Origin: Candidatus Zixiibacteriota bacterium
Lineage (GTDB): Bacteria > Zixibacteria > MSB-5A5 > GN15 > FEB-12
Assembly (NCBI GenBank): GCA_023132995.1
Contig: JAGLXI010000260.1
Coordinates: 1 to 6,444, forward strand
Direction: 5' to 3'
DNA length: 6,444 bases
Made by a program: the position numbers and the translations under genes. The notes beneath the pieces were generated by a model that was not told the DNA's origin, made no database searches, and saw only the letters and a list, made by a program, of their open reading frames with translations. This document shows positions 1 through 6,422 of this stretch, in pieces (position 1 is the first letter of the stretch; each line of letters starts with the position of its first letter).

Positions 1-131
1 CTACTTGACAGGGAAGCTTACGTGTCGACCAGGACAGCATTCACCTGATTCCCGAAACGATGGAGGGTATTGAGAAGGCATTTCATCTGGCACTGTTTTT
101 TCGGTAAAAAGTTGCTGGCTATAAGGTGGCC
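1..131. other. Left-edge intergenic region, no gene supported
   Basis: Several short frames are open here, but none has a start with a ribosome binding site. On the plus strand, the frame from 9 to 107 reads protein-like near its end (SIHLIPETMEGIEKAF) before TAA at 105-107, but it is closed on the left by TGA at 6-8. It could be the tail of a convergent gene if there is a frameshift near position 20, or chance. On the minus strand, 22-26 codon frames from the two ATGs near 80-86 look non-coding. Confidence 0.4.
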
Positions 132-137
132 TCAGCA
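106..137 (-). terminator. Weak candidate intrinsic terminator at the end of nnrDE
   Basis: On the minus strand, TGCTG (137-133) pairs with CAGCA (117-113) and is extended by GC/GC after a two-base bulge, with a loop of about nine bases. Two bases later comes TTTTT (110-106). The stem contains the nnrDE stop codon (134-132). The stem is short and bulged, so this is a weak terminator, but it is in the expected place for the end of the operon. Next to it, TTTTTT (96-101), cggt and AAAAA (106-110) form a second, purely A/T hairpin. Confidence 0.35.
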
Positions 138-1676
138 GCCCAGTAGTTCAAATGCCTGAGGGATATAAGCTATCAGGTCGCCGGCTATCACGGCGCGCTC
201 GGTGAGTTCCTCGGCGGCGAGATCACCCGCCAGTCCGTGGATGTAGACCCCCGCCACCGCCGCGTCAAGACACGACATCCCCTGCGCTAAGAGCGAGCCG
301 ATGGCTCCCGTCAGAACATCCCCGGAACCGCCGGTGGCCATGCCGGAGTTGCCGGTCGAATTGAGGTAGCAGTGGCCGTCGGTGTCGGCCACGAGGGTGG
401 GACTGCCCTTGAGCACCAGCACCACGCCATAGGTTTTGGCGAACTCCCGGGTAACGCTGATACGCTCGTGGATATCATCCGGGACAGCTTTGCCGCTGAG
501 GCGTCGGAACTCCCCCGGATGCGGCGTGAGCACGAGCGGCGCTTCCACGCTCTTTAGGATATCAATATGGCCCACCAGGGCGTTCAGCCCGTCGGCGTCA
601 ATGACCGCCTGCCTATCGAGTTTGGTAACGAATCGCCGCACCAGTTCGCCCGTTTCATGATGCTGTCCGATACCCGGGCCAATCGCCACGGCGTCATGCT
701 CGGCGGTCAGCTTGCGCACTTCGCCCAGTCCGCGCAGGGCCAACGCGCCTTTTTTGGCGACGTCAGGCAGCGGGTGACTCGTGGCTTCCATACATATGCC
801 TGCGATGACCGGCAGAACCGTGCTGGGGCAACCCACTTTGGTCAGTCCGCACCCACATCGAAGAGCGCTTCTGGCCGTCATTGCTGCCGCACCAGTCAGA
901 CCGGTAGAGCCGGCCAGCACGAACAGTTTTCCGAAATCGCCCTTGTGGCCGTCCGGCTTGCGAATGGGAATCAACTCGGCGACAGTCGCGGGCGTAATCA
1001 ACTCGATCTGCAGATCAGACCGGTGGATCACGTCTTCCGGAACGCCGATGGGTACCGTCTCCACGCGCCCCGCCAGCTCCCTTCCCGGAGAAACATACAG
1101 ACCGTATTTCGGCAGGGCGAGAGTGAAAGTATAGTCGGCCTCAATCACCGCACCTTCATGTCGGCCGCTATCGGCATCAAGACCGGACGGTATGTCAACA
1201 GCAATCACGCGCTGTGGTTGTTGGTTGATATACTCTATAACCTGGGCCCCCAAACCCCGCGGTGACCCGGAGAATCCGGTGCCGAAAACGGCGTCGATTA
1301 TCCAGTCACCGTCAAGCCTGTCGGGCAGATGGTCGATGTCGCCGATCTCGCGCAGTTCGACCCCCGTACCCGCGGCGCGGTCGAAATTGAGCCTGGCATC
1401 AAGCGAAAGATTGTCAATGGGGCCGATGAAGTAGACTGTGACACTGGCCCCGGCGCGGTCGAGGTGGCGCGCGACAACAAACCCGTCTCCGCCGTTGTTC
1501 CCCTTGCCACAGAAGACAGAGACTTTCTCAGAAGCCTCGGTGTCGATGATAAAGTTAGCCAACCGCTCGGCGATTCCGCGCCCGGCGTTTTCCATCAACT
1601 CCGGACCGGGGATACCGACATTATCTATCGTTTCCCGGTCGATTCGGCGTATCTGCTCGGTGGTAACGAGTTTCAT
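132..1676 (-). CDS. nnrDE: Bifunctional NAD(P)H-hydrate epimerase / ADP-dependent NAD(P)H-hydrate dehydratase
   Basis: Metabolite-repair enzyme of the cytoplasm. The N-terminal YjeF_N domain interconverts R- and S-NAD(P)HX; the C-terminal ribokinase-like domain dehydrates S-NAD(P)HX back to NAD(P)H, using ADP in the bacterial enzymes. Length is 514 aa, almost the same as E. coli YjeF (515). The epimerase half (about 1-215) shows ENAG (29-32), the dinucleotide loop GKGNNGGDGF (57-66), DAVFGTG (128-134) and DIPSGLDADSG (161-171). The dehydratase half (about 230-512) shows HKGDFGK (244-250), AGSTGLTGAA (255-264), AIGPGIG (331-337), DADGLNAL (360-367), TPHPGEF (384-390), LKGSPTLVA (422-430) and the catalytic GSGD with Asp453. 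The ATG at 1676 is preceded by GGAG six bases upstream and starts 15 bases after the lon stop, so it is an operon partner with no promoter of its own visible. Both domains look intact. Confidence 0.97.
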   Translation of the reverse strand: MKLVTTEQIRRIDRETIDNVGIPGPELMENAGRGIAERLANFIIDTEASEKVSVFCGKGNNGGDGFVVARHLDRAGASVTVYFIGPIDNLSLDARLNFDRAAGTGVELREIGDIDHLPDRLDGDWIIDAVFGTGFSGSPRGLGAQVIEYINQQPQRVIAVDIPSGLDADSGRHEGAVIEADYTFTLALPKYGLYVSPGRELAGRVETVPIGVPEDVIHRSDLQIELITPATVAELIPIRKPDGHKGDFGKLFVLAGSTGLTGAAAMTARSALRCGCGLTKVGCPSTVLPVIAGICMEATSHPLPDVAKKGALALRGLGEVRKLTAEHDAVAIGPGIGQHHETGELVRRFVTKLDRQAVIDADGLNALVGHIDILKSVEAPLVLTPHPGEFRRLSGKAVPDDIHERISVTREFAKTYGVVLVLKGSPTLVADTDGHCYLNSTGNSGMATGGSGDVLTGAIGSLLAQGMSCLDAAVAGVYIHGLAGDLAAEELTERAVIAGDLIAYIPQAFELLGC

Positions 1677-1682
1677 CGGCGG

Positions 1683-1686
1683 CTCC
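1683..1686 (-). promoter_or_regulatory. Ribosome binding site of nnrDE in the 15-base lon-nnrDE spacer
   Basis: GGAG followed by ccgccg and then ATG 1676. It lies entirely within the short spacer after the lon stop (1694-1692), so ribosomes finishing lon are well placed to reinitiate on nnrDE. Confidence 0.6.
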
Positions 1687-1691
1687 GGTCG

Positions 1692-4076
1692 TCAGTTGCG
1701 GCGCTTTTTGGTGACTCGGCGGGCTTTGCCCTTCGCGTTTTCGTTAAGAGCGAATCTGATGGCCGGCATAGCCTCGGCAAAGAACTTCAGTTTGATATTC
1801 TTCTTTATCTCTGGGGGAAGCTCAGTGGCGTCCTTGCGGTTTTCCTCCGGCAGAATGACCATCTCGACACCGGCCCGGTACGCCGCCAACAGCTTCTCTT
1901 TCAATCCGCCGATAGGCAGCAGCAAACCACGGAGCGTGATTTCGCCCGTCATGGCCAGACACGCTTTCGGGGCTTTACCGGTGAAGATCGACGCCAACGC
2001 AATCAGCATGGCAATGCCTGCCGACGGGCCGTCTTTGGGAGTGGCCCCGGAAGGCACATGGATATGGATCTCGCGCTTGTCGAAAGACTCGGGGTCGATG
2101 TCAAGCTCAGTGGCGTTGGAACGCAGGAACGAGAGCGCCGCCTGGGCGGATTCCTTCATGACGTCTCCTAAGTGCCCGGTTAGGATCAGGTCTCTGTCAC
2201 CTTTCATGGAGGTGGCCTCAATGAAGAGGATCTCTCCCCCGACAGACGTGTAGGCCAGACCTGGGACTACTCCTACCTGACCCTTCCGGGAAAGGACCTC
2301 GCGGACGAACTTCTGCGCCCCCAACAGCCTCGGGATATCCTTAGCATCGACCGTGATCTTGCGTTTCGACCCGGAGGCCACCCGGCGGGCTGACTTACGG
2401 GCCACCGAGGCAATCTCCCGCTCCAGGTTGCGGAGCCCGGCTTCACGCGTGTAGCCATCGATTATGGCCCTGATGGCGGCGTCGGAAAAAGCCAGGTTGG
2501 CTTTGGTCAGACCGTGGTTTTCAAGCTGTTTGGGTATGAGATAATGCCGGGCGATGGCCAGTTTTTCGATGTCGGTATATCCCGGCAGGCGAATGACCTC
2601 CATGCGGTCGCTCAGAACGGCCGGTATCGGTTCCAGCCAGTTGGCCGTTGTAATGAACATTATCCTGGAGAGATCAAACGGCAGATCGAGATAGTGGTCC
2701 GAGAAGGAATCGTTCTGCTCCGGGTCCAGCACTTCAAGAAGGGCCGAAGAGGGATCGCCGCGGAAATCGCTGCCGAGCTTGTCGATCTCATCGAGCATGA
2801 TGACCGGGTTGTTGGAGCCACACCGCTTTATGTTCTGGATGATGCGGCCCGGCATGGCGCCGATGTACGTGCGGCGATGGCCCCTGATCTCCGCCTCGTC
2901 GCGCATCCCGCCCAGCGACACACGACCGAATTTGCGGCCCATAGCGCGTGCGATTGACTTACCCAGGGAGGTCTTGCCGACTCCGGGAGGCCCCACAAAG
3001 CAGAGGATGGGCCCCTTGACGTCGGTCTTTAGCTTCCGGACGGCCAGGTGTTCAAGAATACGATCTTTCACCTTGTCCAGGTCGTGATGGTCCTCGTCGA
3101 GAACCTTTTTGGCTTTCCTCAGGTCGAGCTTATCCTCGGTCGCCTTGTCCCAGGGCATCGCCACCAGCCAGTCGATGTAGGTCCGCGAGACGGTGTACTC
3201 GGCGGACGACGGCGACATGTGCGAGAGGCGGTCCAGCTCCTTGAGAGCCGCCTGCTCGGCGTAATCGGGCATGCAGGCTTCTTTGATCCCGACCTCGAAC
3301 TCTTCGACCTCGGATTTCCCGTCCGCCCCGCCAAGCTCCTTCTTGATTGCTTTGAGCTGTTCGCGAAGGATATAGTCGCGCTGCGATTTTCCAAGTTCGC
3401 TGGCGGCCTGCGCCTGGATCTTCCTTGAGAGCTCCAGGACCTCGATTTCCTTGTTGAGCGCCAGGTAGAGCTTGCGCATCCGGCTGAAAACATCGAGGTC
3501 CTCGAGCAACAACTGCTTCTCGACAATCGAGATATTGAGACTGGAGGCCACGAAATCGGCTAACTTAGAAGCTGTATCCTGGTTGATTGCCGAGATATGG
3601 AACTCCTCGGTCAGGTAGGGCGCCAGTTCGGTGAGCGTCTTGATCCTCTCCAGCAGGTTGCGCTGCAGGGCTTCGGCCTCGACTGTCTCTTCGGTGATTT
3701 CAGGGAGGTCTTCAATCTCCGCCATGAGGTACGGCTGGTGCGCCGTGAATCTGTTGATCCTGACTCTGGCCAGTCCCTGAACAAGAAAGCGCACGGTGCC
3801 GTCGGGGAAACGCAGCATCTTGAGGATATTGCCGGAGGCGCCGATGGTGTGCAGGTCATCCGGGCCGGGATGTTCCTGCTGCGGGTCCTTCTGCAGAAAC
3901 AGGCCGATCCGGGCGCCCCGCATCAGGGACTCGTCCAGAAGACGCGTCTGCTCCGGGTCCTGTATCATCAGGGGCACTACAAGGTACGGGTAAACGATAG
4001 TCCCCTTCAGCGGCAGGATCGAAACAATCCGGGTGTCGGTCATTTCCTTGTCTGTTGCGTCGGTGGTACTGATCAC
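1692..4076 (-). CDS. lon: ATP-dependent Lon (La) serine protease
   Basis: Cytoplasmic hexameric AAA+ protease that degrades misfolded and regulatory proteins. At 794 aa it is a standard LonA. The N-terminal substrate-recognition domain covers about 15-210, followed by a helical linker (REQLKAIKKELG, 238-249). The AAA+ module has Walker A GPPGVGKTS (362-370, Lys368), Walker B VIMLDEID (425-432), sensor-1 Asn479, a probable arginine finger Arg491 and sensor-2 GLRN with Arg549. The protease domain has the catalytic dyad Ser685 in PKDGPSAG and Lys728 in GGLKEKLL, the same 43-residue spacing as E. coli Ser679/Lys722. The last 14 residues are very basic (KARRVTKKRRN), which could help nucleic-acid or substrate binding; this is inference. 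The start is taken at GTG 4076, with GAGG five bases upstream. ATG 4043 (residue 12) is an alternative, but its AAGGA lies only one base away. It is downstream of ychF across a 173-base gap and tightly coupled to nnrDE. Confidence 0.98.
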   Translation of the reverse strand: MISTTDATDKEMTDTRIVSILPLKGTIVYPYLVVPLMIQDPEQTRLLDESLMRGARIGLFLQKDPQQEHPGPDDLHTIGASGNILKMLRFPDGTVRFLVQGLARVRINRFTAHQPYLMAEIEDLPEITEETVEAEALQRNLLERIKTLTELAPYLTEEFHISAINQDTASKLADFVASSLNISIVEKQLLLEDLDVFSRMRKLYLALNKEIEVLELSRKIQAQAASELGKSQRDYILREQLKAIKKELGGADGKSEVEEFEVGIKEACMPDYAEQAALKELDRLSHMSPSSAEYTVSRTYIDWLVAMPWDKATEDKLDLRKAKKVLDEDHHDLDKVKDRILEHLAVRKLKTDVKGPILCFVGPPGVGKTSLGKSIARAMGRKFGRVSLGGMRDEAEIRGHRRTYIGAMPGRIIQNIKRCGSNNPVIMLDEIDKLGSDFRGDPSSALLEVLDPEQNDSFSDHYLDLPFDLSRIMFITTANWLEPIPAVLSDRMEVIRLPGYTDIEKLAIARHYLIPKQLENHGLTKANLAFSDAAIRAIIDGYTREAGLRNLEREIASVARKSARRVASGSKRKITVDAKDIPRLLGAQKFVREVLSRKGQVGVVPGLAYTSVGGEILFIEATSMKGDRDLILTGHLGDVMKESAQAALSFLRSNATELDIDPESFDKREIHIHVPSGATPKDGPSAGIAMLIALASIFTGKAPKACLAMTGEITLRGLLLPIGGLKEKLLAAYRAGVEMVILPEENRKDATELPPEIKKNIKLKFFAEAMPAIRFALNENAKGKARRVTKKRRN

Positions 4077-4081
4077 ATTCG

Positions 4082-4085
4082 CCTC
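4082..4085 (-). promoter_or_regulatory. Ribosome binding site supporting the lon GTG start
   Basis: GAGG on the minus strand lies five bases before GTG 4076. It is the only Shine-Dalgarno-like motif near either lon start at an acceptable distance, and so is the reason for choosing GTG over the ATG at 4043. Confidence 0.5.
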
Positions 4086-4088
4086 AAC

Positions 4089-4118
4089 ATAATAACAATT
4101 AGCAGCACGTTATCACAA
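4089..4118 (-). promoter_or_regulatory. Candidate sigma-70 promoter for lon-nnrDE
   Basis: On the minus strand, TTGTGA (4118-4113, four of six to TTGACA) and TATTAT (4094-4089, five of six to TATAAT) are separated by 18 bases, in the most AT-rich part of the ychF-lon gap. Transcription would start near 4082, only a few bases before GTG 4076. That would either give a nearly leaderless lon mRNA or favour the ATG at 4043. An inverted repeat, ATAAC and GTTAT 12 bases apart, touches both boxes. Confidence 0.35.
4092..4113. repeat. Inverted repeat ATAAC-N12-GTTAT over the candidate lon promoter
   Basis: ATAAC at 4092-4096 and GTTAT at 4109-4113 are perfect complements, centres 17 bases apart, roughly 1.6 helical turns. 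The arms overlap the end of the -35 and the start of the -10 of the candidate lon promoter, as a repressor site might. It does not match the heat-shock operators CIRCE (TTAGCACTC arms) or HAIR. Five-base arms can easily arise by chance. Confidence 0.25.
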
Positions 4119-4122
4119 TATC

Positions 4123-4197
4123 CTATCGGCAGAACTGCTCACATTTTGAACACGCACGCGCCAGGTGTTGTTTCCGGCATGGGCCGCACGGGCACAT
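4123..4197 (-). CDS. Possible cysteine-rich microprotein, 24 aa (doubtful)
   Basis: In the gap between ychF and lon, an ATG at 4197 opens 24 codons ending in TAG at 4125-4123. The peptide starts MCPCGPCRKQH and ends ACSKCEQFCR: six cysteines in 24 residues, arranged CxCxxC, eight residues, then CxxCxxxC, with a histidine between. Such spacing is typical of metal-binding knuckles. An in-frame ATG at 4239 would add 14 residues (MSPAHVTAGWLQTV). Neither start has a recognisable Shine-Dalgarno, the frame ends 46 bases before lon, and a GC-rich spacer with many TGC triplets can produce this by chance. No homologue is recognised. It could also act as a leader peptide. Confidence 0.15.
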   Translation of the reverse strand: MCPCGPCRKQHLARACSKCEQFCR

Positions 4198-4250
4198 CAC
4201 TGTCTGGAGCCAACCGGCCGTAACGTGCGCAGGCGACATTCGGCAGCCGT

Positions 4251-5303
4251 CTACACGTTGAACAGAAACAGTATTTCATCGCCGTCCTGGACAACGTAGT
4301 CCTTTCCCTCCGATCTGGTTTTGCCGGCCGCCTTGAGAGCCGCAGTCGTTTTGTATTCCATCCAGTCCTCGAACCGGGTCACCTCTGCCCTGATAAACCC
4401 CCGCTCTATGTCGCCGTGTACCGCTCCCGCCGCCTTCCGGGCGAGGGTACCTTTCCTTATTGTCCAGGCGCGGACCTCGTCTTTGCCGATGGTAAGAAAC
4501 GATATCAGGCTTAGCAGCGCGTATGATTTCTTTACCACTCTATCCATCGCCGAGCCGGTCACACCCAACTCGGCATAGAATGCCTCCTGCTCATCGGGAG
4601 GAAAGGCAGCCAGCTCCATCTGAACCTTGCCGCACACGGTGGCCACGTCGCGTTTGCCCGGCTCCACCAGATGGGCGTATTGCCGGCTGACCTCGTCCTG
4701 CCGCGGAAGGTCTTCCTCGGCAATGTTCAAAATGATCAAGAGCGGCTTTCGTGAAAGAAACTGGTAGTTGCGCAGCAGCGTCTCTTCGCCGGGTATGACG
4801 TCAAGGTACAGCAGCGGCCGCTCTTGCTCGAGCACCTCCAGGCAGCGCCTGAGCAGATCAAGCTCACGTTCAAGCGACTTGTCACCGGTCAGCTTCATCT
4901 TGCGGCTTTTGCTCTGGATATTATTCTCAACCACTGCCTGATCGGCCAGGATCATTTCGTCGACCAGGTTCTGAATGTAGCGACCGGGATCAGCCTCAGC
5001 AGAAAAGGCGTCGATCACCATCAGCAGCGCGTCCATTTCGCGCAACTCGTTGGTCACACTGAGACCCGACGATTCTTTCCCATCGCCCGTGAATCCGGGT
5101 GCGTCGAGGAACTCTATTTCCGGGTAGACTTTCCTGTCCGGCTCTGACAACTCGGCCAGCTTGTCGACCCGTTCGTCCGGCACCCTGATGACCGCCCGGT
5201 GCGATGCACGGCTGTAGTCACCGACTGCTTCCTCCTGTCCGGCGGCGGCGTTGAAAATAGTGGTCTTACCGCACTGCGGCTTGCCGATAATACCCAGCTT
5301 CAT
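4251..5303 (-). CDS. ychF: Divergent YchF/OLA1-family nucleotide-binding protein (Obg-like, TGS/DUF933 C-terminus)
   Basis: P-loop NTPase of the Obg superfamily. Canonical members prefer ATP, bind ribosomes and have been linked to oxidative stress. From ATG 5303 it is 350 aa (family about 363). The G domain has G1 GKPQCGKT (7-14), G3 DAPG (67-70) and G4 NIAE (193-196); NxxE in place of NKxD is the hallmark of the YchF branch. A helical insert follows G3 (about 105-165). The C-terminal TGS-like DUF933 domain (about 265-350) is very typical: EVRAWTIRKGT, DIERGFIRAEV, GKDYVVQDGDEI, ending FLFNV. Differences from canonical YchF are Cys/Lys/Thr in the P-loop region, DAPG instead of DIAG, and no KGASxGxGLGN motif. 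The frame opens at GTG 5396, which overlaps the nfo stop by four bases, but the extra 31 residues (about MSGRDLVVGD to SRTIST) do not resemble the family, whose members begin just before the P-loop strand. Neither start has a good Shine-Dalgarno, so coupling to nfo translation is possible. Confidence 0.93.
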   Translation of the reverse strand: MKLGIIGKPQCGKTTIFNAAAGQEEAVGDYSRASHRAVIRVPDERVDKLAELSEPDRKVYPEIEFLDAPGFTGDGKESSGLSVTNELREMDALLMVIDAFSAEADPGRYIQNLVDEMILADQAVVENNIQSKSRKMKLTGDKSLERELDLLRRCLEVLEQERPLLYLDVIPGEETLLRNYQFLSRKPLLIILNIAEEDLPRQDEVSRQYAHLVEPGKRDVATVCGKVQMELAAFPPDEQEAFYAELGVTGSAMDRVVKKSYALLSLISFLTIGKDEVRAWTIRKGTLARKAAGAVHGDIERGFIRAEVTRFEDWMEYKTTAALKAAGKTRSEGKDYVVQDGDEILFLFNV

Positions 5304-5392
5304 AGTAGAGATGGTACGGGAATCGGCGCGGGCTGGCAAGGATGATGTTATCGGTACTCCCCGGCTGTCTCCCACAACGAGATCACGCCCGC

Positions 5393-6238
5393 TCACTCCA
5401 CGAGGCCGCGCAGGACGGACAGGTTCTCAATGTCCTCGGCGAGGTCTTCACCCTTGGGCGTTTCGAGTATCATCGGAACCTTCTCCAGCCGTCTGTCATT
5501 GACGAAATTGCGAAAACCATCCAGGCCGATATGCCCCTTCCCGATATGCTCGTGCCGGTCCCGCCGGGAGCCGAGTTCCTTCATGCTGTCGTTCATGTGG
5601 ATTATCCTGAGGCGGTCAAGACCAATAACGTCATCGAATCTTTGCATCGTCTTCCGGTAGTCCTTCGCGTCAGCTAATGGATACCCGGCCGCAAAAACAT
5701 GGCAGGTGTCGAAACAGACGCCGACGTGCTCCTTGTCCTCGGTTCTCTCGATCAGGTAAGCCAGTTGCTCAAACGTGTAGCCCAGGTTGCTGCCCTGACC
5801 GGCGGTCGTCTCCAGCAGAAGCGTAACGGTGTTATCGCGCAGTTCGTCGAAAAGGCGATTGATGTTTTCAGCAACCAGGTTCAGACCGGCTTCATCGCCC
5901 GATCCCACGTGCGAGCCGGGATGTATCACCAAGTTGGGTATTCTCAGCAGGCAGCAGCGTTCCATCTCCTCCTTGAGCGACTCGAACGACTTCCTGTTCA
6001 GCGCCGCGTCCGGCGAGGCGATGTTTATCAGGTAACTGGTGTGCGATGTAGCCGCCGTGACGCCGGTAGTTTCAATGGCCTGTAAGAACTTGTCTACCTC
6101 TGGCGCCTTCAGTTTTCTCGCCCGCCACTGGTTGTTGGACTTGTTGAACATCTGGATCGTGTCACATGTGGCTTTGTGGCCTCGTTCGATGGCGTTGAAC
6201 AGGCCGCCGGCAATTGATTCATGGGCTCCAAACAGCAT
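5393..6238 (-). CDS. nfo: Deoxyribonuclease IV (endonuclease IV, AP endonuclease family 2)
   Basis: Base-excision-repair enzyme that cuts DNA 5' to abasic sites, clears blocked 3' ends at oxidative breaks, and incises some oxidised bases. It is a TIM barrel with a trinuclear zinc site. At 281 aa it matches E. coli Nfo (285). All nine metal ligands are present: His66, His106, Glu143, Asp177, His180, His214, Asp227, His229 and Glu259, each 2-3 residues before its E. coli counterpart. The three family signatures are visible: HTSYLINIAS (66-75), GVCFDTCHVFAAGY (173-186) and HMNDS...GSRRDRHEHIGKGHIG (214-238). The ATG at 6238 begins MLFGAHESIAGG, the expected first strand, and has AGGTGG at 6247-6242 just upstream. 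It is the first gene of the run; its stop codon overlaps the GTG at which the ychF frame opens. I found no convincing sigma-70 promoter in front of it. Confidence 0.98.
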   Translation of the reverse strand: MLFGAHESIAGGLFNAIERGHKATCDTIQMFNKSNNQWRARKLKAPEVDKFLQAIETTGVTAATSHTSYLINIASPDAALNRKSFESLKEEMERCCLLRIPNLVIHPGSHVGSGDEAGLNLVAENINRLFDELRDNTVTLLLETTAGQGSNLGYTFEQLAYLIERTEDKEHVGVCFDTCHVFAAGYPLADAKDYRKTMQRFDDVIGLDRLRIIHMNDSMKELGSRRDRHEHIGKGHIGLDGFRNFVNDRRLEKVPMILETPKGEDLAEDIENLSVLRGLVE

Positions 6239-6280
6239 CGTCCACCTGGATTCGGGGATTCACATTCAATTCGTAGCCAA

Positions 6281-6374
6281 TAACATCAAATAGGGGGCAC
6301 AAGACAACTGCGAAATCGCGCTCGCCGCTCCTCCGGAGCAAGGCCAACGTAACCCCCTGTATGCCCGCTCGTTA
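6281..6374. repeat. Nested inverted-repeat element upstream of nfo
   Basis: Read on the plus strand, TAAC (6281-6284) opposes GTTA (6371-6374). Inside, AATAGGGGG (from 6289) faces CCCCCTGT (6353-6360), giving eight pairs including one T-G wobble. The enclosed loop holds GCGAAATCGC (6310-6319) and the hairpin GCTCC-tcc-GGAGC (6327-6339). A further imperfect pair is GGCCAAC (6342-6348) with GTTAGCC (6371-6377), one mismatch. The whole is about 94 bases and resembles a folded single-strand site or structured RNA. The outer TAAC/GTTA and the size recall integron attC sites, but the spacers do not fit. Confidence 0.35.
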
Positions 6375-6422
6375 GCCGCGCCCCATGTTCTCTGTCCAAA
6401 AAAAACCGTCTCCTCACATTTG

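Noticed and set aside
567..1265. Plus-strand frame of 232 codons
   Set aside because: Lies wholly antisense to nnrDE, whose motifs are unmistakable; its translation has no recognisable domain and biased composition typical of an antisense shadow in GC-rich DNA.
1329..2253. Overlapping plus-strand frames of 271-280 codons across the lon-nnrDE junction
   Set aside because: Both are antisense to two well-supported genes and overlap each other in different frames; no domain or ribosome binding site.
3119..3526. Minus-strand frame of 135 codons inside lon
   Set aside because: Out of frame with lon, rich in Ser/Arg/Thr as expected from a shifted reading of a GC-rich gene.
4092..4113. CIRCE or HAIR heat-shock operator upstream of lon
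   Set aside because: Arms ATAAC/GTTAT with a 12-base gap do not match TTAGCACTC-N9-GAGTGCTAA or CTTGAGT-N7-ACTCAAG.
3597..4223. Plus-strand frame of 208 codons antisense to the Lon N-terminus and running into the gap
   Set aside because: Most of it mirrors lon codons; no start signal and no family resemblance.
6276..6378. Calling the nested palindrome a true integron attC site
   Set aside because: Core GTTAGCC misses the GTTRRRY consensus by one base, the opposite box fits poorly, spacers are asymmetric, and no integrase or cassette array is present. Kept only as a finding.
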